Shown: positions 26,744-37,355 of the stretch, piece by piece | Layout: each line of letters starts with the position of its first letter | How positions within the stretch are numbered: the first letter of the stretch is position 1 | Source of the DNA: Utricularia gibba | Lineage: Eukaryota; Streptophyta; Magnoliopsida; Lamiales; Lentibulariaceae | Assembly: GCA_002189035.1 (NCBI GenBank) | Contig: NEEC01000004.1 | Coordinates: forward strand, 4,774,001 to 4,838,000 | Length of the DNA: 64,000 nucleotides | Direction: 5' to 3' | Position numbers and translations under genes: made by a program | The notes under the pieces: generated by a model | What the model saw: the letters and a program-made list of their open reading frames with translations, nothing else | Told to the model about the DNA's origin: nothing | Database searches by the model: none

Positions 26744-27554
26744 CAACTTTTTGACATATTCGGCATCTTTTGCAGCCCGAATCATTCATGGTACTAGGAC
26801 TTGTATTCATGATTAAAGTTCTCTTCCTCTAGTCATATAGCAAATGAGTTCGTTCGGGATGCTGCAGCAGCATCTGCGATCCATCTCAGGACAGGCCCCA
26901 TTTGATGCGCCTCATAGAGTCGTACCAAGCCTCACTGATTAGCACATGTCTACCGAAGAGGCAGCTGCTAGTTTGGAAAACTCCAGATATGAGGTACTTC
27001 CAATTCATTCCACACATTTTTGGCTTCGACTCCTGCCTGTTTAAGTTGTGCCGTTGGTTCTATGTAGTTGAAGCTAGCCTCTTCGAGTTCATCTCTATCC
27101 ATGTATGCCACAGCTCCATTTTATCAATAAACTGTTCGTTCATCCATATTCAAATCATGTTTAATTCTTCCTTCTCAATGCTCGAGTGAATTATTTAATT
27201 GAAAATCCTTCAGAAACCTGATGTAGGATATGCATATCTTTCCATCAGTCCCCTCCAGTTCAATGATGCCGTAGTTCTAACTCTACTAGGGTGCTCAAGT
27301 TTAGCTTCTACGGGAATTGTTTGCATCAGGTGGTCGTTTCTTCTACGTGCACTAACGGTGTGAATCTGAAACATCTAATTTCTTATCCTTCTCCATGGAA
27401 CCAGTCCAAGGGAAAGCAGTATTTGATTGACTTGACTGTTACATCAGCGACACACAACAAGGACTCAGAGACTTTAACAACAGTGAATGGAGAGATTAAC
27501 CAGAGAAAGACTGCTTATGTGACCCGGAAATAATCTGAAAACTTGACTTGAACT
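26744..27554. other. Convergent spacer between GT14 and MMP genes
   Basis: Holds the GT14 3' UTR. An 80-codon frame at 27291-27533 (+) has no recognisable domain. No gene is supported. Confidence 0.35.
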
Positions 27555-28478
27555 TCAGCTGCCGTAGAGAACTCTGATTCCCTGAATGTCATCTTCATGT
27601 AATCCCCTTATTTGTCCCCGGGAGACCGTAGGGTACATCAGTGCATCTGGAACCGAGCTATGTCTTAGCCCCAACAGGTGCCCGATCTCATGAGCTGCCA
27701 CAGTCTCGAGATGGAAAGCAGTTGCATCCAAGCCGATGGACCAGGTCTCGGAGGCGTCGTGGTGCATTCTGCCATCCGTTGGAGCGAAAGCGTGGGCGAG
27801 AACTCCACCCGGCCCGTCGAAAGGATTGCCATCACCATGCTCAAATGTGGCGAAATCTATCGATATATCACCGCCAGCCTCAACCCTCAGGAAGCTGAAG
27901 CGTGTGGCAGCAGCCCATGTCTGAAAAGCGCGATCAATGGCCGGGATCGCGTCTGCCGGGACGTTGCTCAGGTACATGTAAGTCAGCAGTGTTTTCGACG
28001 GCGGCCACCGCGGCGTTCCGGGGAAAAAGGAGAAGCTTGCCACTCTTCCGTGCACAGTTGAGGTGTTAGTGTGCTGCATGAAGTTGGTTCCGTTTATGAT
28101 GTCCGCGCAGCCGCAGCGTGGGCGGACCATGGCCGCAACCGTGTCGGCGTCGAGCTGCCCCGTCGGACGGAGGTCATAGTTCCGTTGGTATCGACGGATG
28201 GCGGCGGCCAGAGCGCGATCGAAGTAGTCATCATCAGCATGCAGCTTGTGTTTGTACTCGAGGTAACCAAAGGTTTCAAGGTACTTCTTGACATCCAGAA
28301 TTCCCTTTGTATTGTTACCCCTGTGACATCCCTGAAGCTTCTTTATGAAATCAAATGGAGAAGAAGAAGAATGATGATGGTCATGAGGATGATGTTCATG
28401 TTGCAGCTCTCTCGCAGCTACATCCAGAGAGCAACACACAGCAACAAGAACAAGCACTGGAAGGAGTTTGGGAGCCAT
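27555..28478 (-). CDS. Plant matrix metalloproteinase
   Basis: Intronless, 307 residues, as in all plant MMP genes. A signal peptide (LLPVLVLVAVCCSLDVAA) precedes a histidine-rich segment and a propeptide with the peptidoglycan-binding-like region FGYLEY...RRYQRNYDLRPTGQLD. The cysteine switch at residues 120-126 reads PRCGCAD rather than the usual PRCGVPD or PRCGNPD. The catalytic zinc site HEIGHLLGLRH lies at 263-273, followed by the met-turn region ALMYP. The protein stops at RVLYGS, directly after the catalytic domain, so it lacks the C-terminal hydrophobic GPI-type tail of many plant MMPs and should be secreted. A minus-strand TATA box (TCTATAAATA, 28541-28550) lies about 65 bases upstream of the ATG. 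Likely role: extracellular proteolysis in defence or growth. Confidence 0.93.
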   Translation of the reverse strand: MAPKLLPVLVLVAVCCSLDVAARELQHEHHPHDHHHSSSSPFDFIKKLQGCHRGNNTKGILDVKKYLETFGYLEYKHKLHADDDYFDRALAAAIRRYQRNYDLRPTGQLDADTVAAMVRPRCGCADIINGTNFMQHTNTSTVHGRVASFSFFPGTPRWPPSKTLLTYMYLSNVPADAIPAIDRAFQTWAAATRFSFLRVEAGGDISIDFATFEHGDGNPFDGPGGVLAHAFAPTDGRMHHDASETWSIGLDATAFHLETVAAHEIGHLLGLRHSSVPDALMYPTVSRGQIRGLHEDDIQGIRVLYGS

Positions 28479-29999
28479 TGCAGGAATAAGAGCAAATCCT
28501 ACAAACTGTGTGTGATGCTAACTCGGCTGGATGAGCGAGTATTTATAGAATTAAAAATACGAATTCAAATTAAATAATATATTTAAAAAATAGTGTAGGA
28601 CTTGGAGTTATTTGTAGACCGGCCCAACGTTATTTGGAGTCACTTCACAGGTCAAGAAGACTCTTCCCTTACCAAAGATCGATCATAGACCCAAACTTTA
28701 TGCTTTTAAAAAATAATTTGAGTAAAGTACAAATTATCTCTTTTTTTTGTGAATCGAATAATTTCATTATTAAATATAAATATTCAAAATTTAAGAATAA
28801 TAATAATATTTTTTAAAAAATTATATACCTCAACTTATACTTATAAAAAATGATTCAAAATTAGTTTTTTATTACATATAAACGATTTAAATTTAGAAAT
28901 GATTTTTTATTTTTAAAAATCATAGAAAAAGGATATTATTCTAAGAACCAACTACTATTCAACGGGTCCGGTTCCAATCTCTACAAGACAAAAACAGTTG
29001 AAGACTGGGCCAACAGAACCCATTTGGAGTCTTTGCCGGGTCACGGTCCCACGGATAAAAAACGCGTGGAAATTGTATTGATGCAAACTATTGAGCTAAT
29101 ATAACTTCAAATCATATACGAACGTATGATCAGTTCAAGCATTGCCGAGTGATTGGGGTGCTCAATGAAACAAAAATTGGAGTTGAATTGGACAGGGGCC
29201 GCGCGAACGCAGGCCACCCGCTGGCACAAATTATGACGTAGGATCGACCGCTTAGGCCGACCTTGGGCTTGCGCCCCTCCGAAGTGCAATGGAGGTCACA
29301 AGCCCAAGTCATGGGCCTTCTTGATCACCCATAGACTTTGTCCAGGTAAGTGAGGATTGAGATACTAGTCCCTCTTCTTAAATAACCCGCGTTTACTCCA
29401 TAGGTAACTTTGTAATCCGATGTGGGACAACAGGTCTCCAGTTCAATCAATGGTGCTTGAAGTAACAAAATAGTATATTATATATGTTATCTTTACCAAC
29501 AGTTTTGATTCTGAAAAAGTATTTTAAAAATAATTTTATTATAAAATATGAATAATTTATATTTCAAAAAAATATTTAAAAATGTATAGAGAGTACATTT
29601 GTTAAAAGCAATTCTGAAAAAGTAATTTCTGTTTATAACTATTTGAAACTCTTTGTAATTTAAAGTTGTGATTCAAATGATATGATATAAAATTAATTTT
29701 CAGATTATATAAATAGAATCAGTTTGGAAATTGTAAGATTATAGTGCCGGATAGTATAAATTATATTATAAAATTTAATAAAATAAATGTATATTCTAAA
29801 TTTAAAATTATATTATTTGATCATAAGGAGCTGAGTGACTTGGACTGATGAGAAGTTCGAAGCCCATTTTAGATGGGCCACTGACCCATGTGCATGTTCT
29901 TGTACGGAGGCCCACAAAGACTGAATTACCAGTCGCTGGACAGCGATGTCCCTCGGGCTGTCGAGTGAGAGAATCGGAAGTTTCCTTTTCTCGAGTAAA
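28479..29999. other. AT-rich spacer with one repeat-like insert
   Basis: The left end is the MMP promoter. 28700-28960 and 29460-29830 are very AT-rich. Between them, about 29115-29440 is GC-richer, contains CCGATGTGGGACAA at about 29417-29430, and looks like part of a plant repeat. 29862-29912 has several GCCCA/GGGCC motifs just upstream of the DUF716 gene. Confidence 0.4.
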
Positions 30000-30986
30000 A
30001 TGGGGCTGTTCGCCTACACCGTCGCCGGCGGCGGAGCGATTCTGATTGGGGTTTGGGAATCGGTCTCCTCCGCTTCGGAGGCCGTCGCAAAAGATTCGCA
30101 CTTAGTGGCTTCCTTGCCACAATCTGTAGCTAGCGGTAAACCGAAGGTGGCGTTGTTCTCATCGACGACTACACACTTGTTTATCTTTGTTCTCTCCGCG
30201 CTTTTCATTGTTAATTCGTTGATTTGTTTGTCTGACGCTGTTGGTTCCAAGGACAACATGGGATTCGCTTCACAGCTCCAAGTGATCACGATAGCCTTGC
30301 TCTTTCTCCTGAATTCCCTTTTAGGATTTTTCTCGAACACCATAAATTCATTTCGTTTTCCCAAAAAGCTTCTGTTTTTAATGGATGCATTCGCTTTCGG
30401 AGAGGAATTCTTGCTGTTTTACGCTCATGTCAAGGATCCTGGTGGAGTTGAAAACCGGTACTATAATCTGATCTTGGTACCTATTGCCATATGTCTCTTC
30501 TCCACGCTGCTTGAGATGAGAAGCCAGAAATCAAGATATGCAAGAATAGGGCGTGGTATCGGGTTCATACTGCAAGGAATGTGGACTGTGCAGATGGGTT
30601 TTTCGTTCTTCACAAAGATGATTGCTGATGGATGTGCTCTGGAGCAAAAGAGCAGAGCAAATTTCACCATTACATGTAAAGGGCACCCTGAGTATCATCG
30701 TGGTAGTGCCATGGCAACACTTCTTTTCAACTGTCATTTGGCAGTTTTTGTTACTTTGAGCATGGGGTTTTATGCTGTTTGCTCTAAGATCAATGGGATC
30801 GACCGGGAAATTACGAAGTATGAGCCGATCAGAGGGGAAGTGCAACCTGATGATCATGGCAAGTTCACTTTGGAATCTGATGATGAAGATGGGGATTGGA
30901 TCAAGGAAGAAAGAAGTGTGGAGATGCAGAATTCAAGAGTTGTAGTTTCTTCGGAGGTCACAGCAAATGGCCATGGCTCCCCTTGA
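30000..30986 (+). CDS. DUF716 / TMEM45-family membrane protein
   Basis: Single exon, 328 residues, start MGLFAYTVAGGGAILIGVWE. Six or seven hydrophobic segments alternate with short loops, for example HLFIFVLSALFIVNSLICL, VITIALLFLLNSLLGFF and LVPIAICLFSTLLEM. The family signature around FAFGEEFLLFYAHVKDPGGV and LQGMWTVQMGFSFF is clear. The C-terminal tail is acidic and predicted cytosolic (LESDDEDGDWIKEERS). Family members are poorly characterised in plants; some relatives are linked to viral or stress responses. The ATG at 30000 starts the hydrophobic protein; in-frame codons upstream look like leader. Confidence 0.88.
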   Translation: MGLFAYTVAGGGAILIGVWESVSSASEAVAKDSHLVASLPQSVASGKPKVALFSSTTTHLFIFVLSALFIVNSLICLSDAVGSKDNMGFASQLQVITIALLFLLNSLLGFFSNTINSFRFPKKLLFLMDAFAFGEEFLLFYAHVKDPGGVENRYYNLILVPIAICLFSTLLEMRSQKSRYARIGRGIGFILQGMWTVQMGFSFFTKMIADGCALEQKSRANFTITCKGHPEYHRGSAMATLLFNCHLAVFVTLSMGFYAVCSKINGIDREITKYEPIRGEVQPDDHGKFTLESDDEDGDWIKEERSVEMQNSRVVVSSEVTANGHGSP

Positions 30987-31323
30987 GTTTTCAGCTGGTA
31001 AAAGAACCTCAATTCTTGTATGTTGCAGTTGCTGGTGTACACTATTTCTATGAAGAAATGAGAAGACACTCTTTTTGTTGCTTCATTTGCCTTTTTTGAT
31101 CGAAACACAAAGATGCACAACGATGAAAAGCTCCACAACTCAAAGCATGGAATATAAACAAATTGGGACATGACATGGAACAAGTTTCTTCTTCTGCATC
31201 AGAAACACAGAACATGGAGCTAAAGATGATAAATATGAATTCAGCAAATTTGCGAGTTCTGAATAACACACAGAATGACATAATGAGGTAGCAGAGGTTT
31301 CCCATAGCAAACTGTTTCAGATT
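30987..31323. other. Convergent 3' UTRs of DUF716 and NTR genes
   Basis: Only about 340 bases separate the two stop codons, so both 3' untranslated regions fit here and may overlap. No extra gene is seen. Confidence 0.45.
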
Positions 31324-32994
31324 TCAATCACTCTTATCCACTTGGGAACCAATTTCCTGAAGATAATGTTCTGCATCTAATGCTGCCATGCATCCTGCAT
31401 AAGTAACAAGGAGATGACCCGGAATTCTTGTGATGATTTATACGAAATGTGATGACAACAGACGGATAAGCTCACACAAACACTCGTATTGAAACTGAGC
31501 ATGAAGGTAATATGGCAAAAGTTCCTTGTATCTTATCCATAGAGGGATTTGAAAGACAAATGTATTCAGCAAGTCATTCCTATATTCTTCTAGTCATTAT
31601 GCACTATTCCTTATTCCTTGCTCACATAATACAAGATCACAACAACAAGCCAAACTAAGTTTAGAGTCCAAGGAAACTTCACCAGAAAGAATACTTAACA
31701 TCTGAATATTCCTAAAGAACAACAGAAAACAGATAAAGCTCACGTATTATGCGTATCATATTTGCTGCCAAAGCAACCGTTTCAAAAAAGAAACAAAACT
31801 TAAACAACATGATATGATTAAAAGCAAGTCAAAAAACAATCAAAGATGGTTAACTCTGGTAAGTCATTGAAGCTAAACCGATGAATCGAAGCATATACAA
31901 GGGGATCACATGTGACAATAGTGAATGAACTTTCGTGAATGAAATGTTCAGAACTTACCAGAGCCAGCAGCAGTAATAGCCTGCCTGTACTTCTTGTCCT
32001 GAACATCACCAGCGGCAAAAACACCCTTAATGCTGGTCAACGTGGAACCAGGCTTTGTGACAACATATCCATCAGAATCAAGTTCCAATTGCCCGTCAAG
32101 AAACTTAGTGGCAGGTTCGTGTCCAATTGCAAAAAACAATCCGGAAACCTTCAAATCCGAAACTTCACCGTTTTCTATATTCCTTACCTTCAACCCCTCC
32201 AGCGATCGATCTCCATACGCCTCAGTAACAACCGAATTCCACAAAACCTCAATCTTGGGGTTAGAAATTGCCCTGCTCTGCATAATTTTTGACGCTCTGA
32301 ATTCATTCCTTCTATGGATTATGTAGACTTTGGAGCCATACTTTGTCAAGAAATTGGCTTCTTCCATAGCAGAGTCACCACCACCAATTACAGCCAGGGG
32401 TTTATTACGGAAAATAGGTGCGGCACCATCGCATACAGCACAAGCGGAAATCCCACGGTTCCAGAAGCTCTCTGAACCAGGAAAATGGAGACGCTTAGCA
32501 ACAGCACCCGTTGCTATTATTACAGAATCAGCAATAACAGTCCTCGCATCAGCAAAGATTTTGAATGGAGTCGCCGAAAAATCAACTTTTGTAACAGTCT
32601 CAGTAAATATTTGTGTCCCAAATCGGACAGACTGCGCGCGGCACCGGTCCATAAGCTCAATCCCCCCGAGCCCATCAGGAAACCCCGGAAAGTTCTCCAC
32701 TTCAGACGTCGTGGTCAACTGTCCCCCCGGCGCGATGTCGTTCGCCATCCAGCCCTCGAAAAGAATCGGCTTCAACTCAGCCCTGGCGGCGTAAATAGCG
32801 GCGGTGTGAGCCGCTGGGCCGCTGCCAACGATGCACAGACGCGTCCTGAGAGTCTTCAGATCATTTTCCATAGCGGAGATCTTCGGAGAATCGGCGGCCA
32901 CGGCGGCTGTGGTTGTCACGGTGGCCACGCAGAAAAAATCGCGGGTTTTTCCAAGTCTTCGCAAGAGCTTCGCGAAGCGGCCGTTGTAGGCCAT
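31324..32994 (-). CDS. NTR: NADPH-dependent thioredoxin reductase (NTRA/NTRB type)
   Basis: Two coding exons, 31959-32994 and 31324-31394, give 368 residues. The FAD-binding site [18 protein letters not shown] begins near residue 57, the redox-active CAVC is at 185-188, and the NADPH-binding [10 protein letters not shown] starts near 204. [16 protein letters not shown] binds FAD near the end, and the short last exon encodes [17 protein letters not shown]. The N-terminal extension ([18 protein letters not shown]) is basic and could target mitochondria. An internal ATG at residue 42 ([10 protein letters not shown]) would give a cytosolic form, matching the known dual targeting of plant NTRs. 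The enzyme passes electrons from NADPH to h-type thioredoxins, such as the one at 23.4 kb. Confidence 0.96.
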
Positions 32995-35900
32995 ATAAAC
33001 GAGAAAATGTCAAATTTCAGTTTCAACTTTCAAAACCCCCATTTCAGGGCTATTTCTAAGCCAACCAAAGGCCCAATATTCAATTAAAAAAGCCCAATTA
33101 ACCCACGTTATTCATTGCTACACGCATCCAATATCCCCTTCCACGTGGCCAACTACCTCCTTTTTTTTATTCATTTATATATGATTTTCTCATTATCAAA
33201 AGTACATTTTTCGTATTTTATTTCACTTAAAATAATATGTACTTTTAAATCCATTATACATAATTAAAAGTTAAGTTTATATATTTGAATTTAATTATAT
33301 GTAAATTATATTTATTTTCATTTAACTAATTAAACTAGGTTTCGAAGATCGTTTTAAGTCGACCACCCCAAATACATCATTTGTATATTGAGTTATATAT
33401 AAATCTGGCCATCTTATCTTTATTTTTCATAGGTTAAGACACAAAAAACCACATTTATATTGATCAATTTTCTAACATACATATCACAAAATAGTTTGAT
33501 ATGTAAATCATTGTTTCCGTGTATGTTAAATATAAGAATACTTTATAATTTTCGAAAAAAATGGGAATTATTAAACGATATTTTTGAAATTCATTAATTG
33601 TGATAAAAAGATAGAAATAAAGTACTTGCTTTTGTGGGTTGAAAACGACGAGACGAAGTTATTGATATTAAAAAATAATAAAGAATTAAATTGGGCGAGC
33701 TGAGGGGAGAAGTGGACTCCTGCACTCACCATGACCACTGCCTTCATTTATTCAGGTTCTTTTTCTGCTCAGTCTGGAAAGAGACGTTGCATTGCCAACA
33801 AAGAAACAGTAATCCCTCTCCTCCAAACTGCCCCATTCCGATCATAACTCCGAAACCAGCACCAAACCACACACACAAACCCTAGGAGAAGCCAGCAGCA
33901 GCATGCATATATTTGCTGTCTTGCAGATGCTACCATCTGGTCCACCCTCGAAGCGCATTGGGTCGATTCTTGGGCAGACAGGGAGGGAACCAGAGGTCTT
34001 CTCCTCGCAAAGGATATGCTTTTTGGGCTAATGGGTTGGTAGCATCTCGTTACAGATTATGTGATATGAATGTGGGGTGGCTTCTGCTCCTGCGATGGGA
34101 GTTTATTAGCTTGGCTTAATTGGGAAGATCAAAGTTTTCAAGGCCTGTATTGTATGGGAGGATTGGGAAAGTGTCTAGTATTGCGAGTGACAGGAGAGCA
34201 GGATCCATGGCTCACGTGTTGCGATGGACGCGTGCTGCACATTTATGTGCTAAAGTTGAGATCCTTTTGTTTCAACTAGAATGGCGCTTCCAAGTACAGC
34301 CTTTTAGAAATTGGGATGAAAAAAAATGGATACAGAGACTGACTGATGTCAGGCTGCTATAAATGTAGTAGTATTCACCTCGTTGAATGCACCCAACTAA
34401 AGTCCCTCACTTCGAGATTACACCCTTGCTGTGATCATATGTATGAGGCCTGTTTTCGACTTCTTTACTTCCCATATACTTCATTCTGAAACGAAAAAAA
34501 GGATGATTCTTCTGCGGTGTAGCGTGTGGAACTGTGAACCTAGGAAAGAGGACGATAATGGGTTTTCTAATCTTTCATCATTGTGATAGAATCAAGGATA
34601 ATGGTTTGGATTCAACCTAATTTTACCGCATAATGGAATGATGCTCTCTGTTAACTCGTCTACAAGGGACATGTACAGGGAGGTAAATGAAGAATTCTGA
34701 GGCTCTTCCAACTACTTGCACAAGCAAGCCAAAGGGATATGCACATCATGAATTGAAAATGTTCCCCTTTCAGCACCCAAAGAGCCGCCTTAAGTCAAGG
34801 GGAAGAATCCACAGGAAGCATCTGGAAGGAGAAGATGAAAAGAACTGCACACAATTTGTGAACGCAACATATCGTGCACAGTCCACTGAGAAAATGTCTT
34901 GAGCGAGAAGTGAAAGCGGAGGAGTCAACACTGGGGCCTCTGAAAATGTAGTTTTATAACGTGGATCACAGTAAACTTATACAAATATCATACAGAACTC
35001 ACTACAGGATTCACCGAATGTCTGTGCAAGAGCGTAGGAACAGTTCTTGGCTCTTACATTGATGAATAGTTTTAACCGGAACGAAAAAAAGAAAAAGCTT
35101 GTAAGAACTGACTGCGAGGTTCTGAAACGAGAGGACCCATCTCCATAAATTTGGATCAGTTACGGAGTAATCATCTTTGACTCCCATGGCAGCGGGTTAT
35201 CCCACCTGAAAATAATTACAGCTGATCAACCACTGTGAATAAATACCCCAACGAGTTAAATTAAGGCAACCCACTTTTACTTTACCCTCCACCTGAGTTA
35301 ATTAGAGGAACCCCACATGCGTTATTGTGTTTACCCTTATTCTGTTAACGGAGTACCCGTGATCCGCCCTGCCGTCACCTCCGTGCGCGGTGGTGGGGCT
35401 TGATTAAATATCTGGTTTCCAGGACGGGCCTCATTCGGTTAAAGAGAAATTGATTCCTATGTAGAGCTGGGGAACCTCTATCGAACTACCATTGGTCAAG
35501 ATCGTATTTTTCGTAGCTAATCTATTCAATATACAAAAAGAATCTCTATGGAGCACCAAATAGGGGGATGGGGAAGATGTGGATCTGGTAATTGCTTAGA
35601 TTCCCAAGTTTGGCGGAACATGGCAGCATGGTTGAGAGAGTCATCTCCACTATACTAACCATAAAAAAATATTGGAAGTAAAAAAGGAAGAAGGATTGAA
35701 TTTTTATGGTTGAAGTTATTTGATTGAATACAGTTTTGCTTTGCTTTTGTTGCATCAAACTTTCAAAATCTGGAAAATCCAAAAGAGATGGTGCCATCGT
35801 TGCAGCTGGGGAGTGGGCCCAATTCCCTTTATTTCCAGGTAGCAGCAACTTGGACTCGCACAGTTCATCTTCCATTTCACTGCAATTCCATCACCGCTCT

Positions 35901-37355
35901 CCGACTAGAAATCAAGCTTACACTTTTAGTAGCAAAATAGCATATTTTTTTGCGTGAACTTAAATGGGCATCTCGAAAAATGCTCTCTTGGTTCTTCGCC
36001 TTTTCTGGAATTCAGTTTCAGTGAGTGAAGCACATTCTTTTGTTCCATTTAGTTGAAATGGTTTAGTGGGTTCTGGGTTTTGTTTTTCAATTTGATTTTC
36101 CTGTGTTCGTGCGTTTGGAGACGATGTATTGAGCTGAGGTACGAATTTAAAGCCCAGATTTTGGACATGGGGGAAAAGGGGTAAGAGGAAGGAAAAAACC
36201 GAGTCTAGGTATGGACCTCATCGCCATAGCCACAAGGTCCACATTTCTTTAAATTGTTAGCTCCATTATTAGCTTCCTAGCTTGCTGAAGTGATAAATTT
36301 TGCTAAAAAATTGTGATATATATGATGCTTCTTCAAGGAAAAAAGGTACAGTTTCCAGTATGGCTGGAAAGGAACCTCTTGCTTATTGATTATGGGGAAG
36401 ATTTGTGGGTGTACATCTTCTGTAGCGTGGAGTACAGCCACCAGGAAGTATACGAAAAAGAAAAAGTCGGGCACTGGTTTCTCGTTCATCTTCTCTTTCA
36501 TCGTCATGATCATTACTATTATTTTATATTTTGTCATGGTCCGTACTCTGACAGCGACCACTGAAGGATGGGGGCACATGCTTCCTGTTAAATCTTTTTT
36601 TATGGGACGGCTGTGATCGGGATACGGTGAGACCAACGGCCAGGATTGTTTTTGTCTTTTGCTTGATCGTTCCTCCGATGATAGATAGCCCAGACTGGAG
36701 TAGAGGGGAAGGGAAAGAGAGAGGGACACTCGTTCCACTGCTGAGAACCCCATTTTTTTTTTCTTTTGGTTTCTTTTTTTTTTTGTTAGTTTGCAATTTA
36801 CACACTTTCTCTTTCTATGTCTATTTGCCATCTCTCTACCTCTCTCTACATACACAGAGTTGTTCTCTATTTCTCTCTCTTCTTGTGCTATGCTGTTTGC
36901 TATCCACCACCCCCCTGGGAGTTACTGCCACCAGGTCGACCTTTGGTCGGGTGGACTATAAAAAGAGAATAAATCCATGGCTTTACATTTTTCTCGCACT
37001 TGATTTCCTTGAAGAAAGCTGATTCTTCTTGCACTCCCTAGATTTTTCTTGGAGGTAAAAAAGCTGTAAGACAGCGATTGCTTGGAAAAAAGCTCTCAAC
37101 TTTCAGGGTTGTGACAATTTGTTTCATGGGGTTGCCGGGGAAGAAGAGGAACCAGATTGAGCTGGGCTGAGGATGTTTTTTGAATTCTTCTTCCTTCAAA
37201 GGTTTGCTTATTTTGATTTGGGGGTAAATGTTCAGAATGCAAGTAACTAGAAGCAGATTTGTTGAATTTTAGTTGTTTTTTGCTACTCTCTTCTTCAGGA
37301 CTTCGCTTGTCATTACTGGGATTCATACATATCTGTGGAAGCTACTGCTGGAAGA
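32995..37355. other. Long spacer with ARF leader at its right end
   Basis: Upstream of NTR, GCCCAAT-type motifs occur at about 33070-33105, then AT-rich DNA to 33670. From 33690 to 36250 the GC content is moderate but I recognise no gene; a 71-codon basic frame at 34687-34902 is the only hint of a peptide. 36620-37355 is probably ARF promoter and leader: a pyrimidine-rich CTCTCT tract at 36828-36885 and a TATA-like TATAAAAA at 36957-36964. Confidence 0.4.

Noticed and set aside
28071-28577. 168-codon plus-strand frame over the MMP gene
   Set aside because: Antisense to the intronless MMP, no recognisable features.
32485-33087. 200-codon plus-strand frame over the NTR start
   Set aside because: Antisense shadow of a well-supported NTR gene.
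34687-34902. 71-codon basic frame as a peptide gene
   Set aside because: No signal peptide, no recognised family, and no clear promoter; kept only as a note in the spacer entry.
36277-36855. 192-codon minus-strand frame upstream of ARF
   Set aside because: Low-complexity lysine and serine runs arise from T- and CT-rich leader DNA; no motif.
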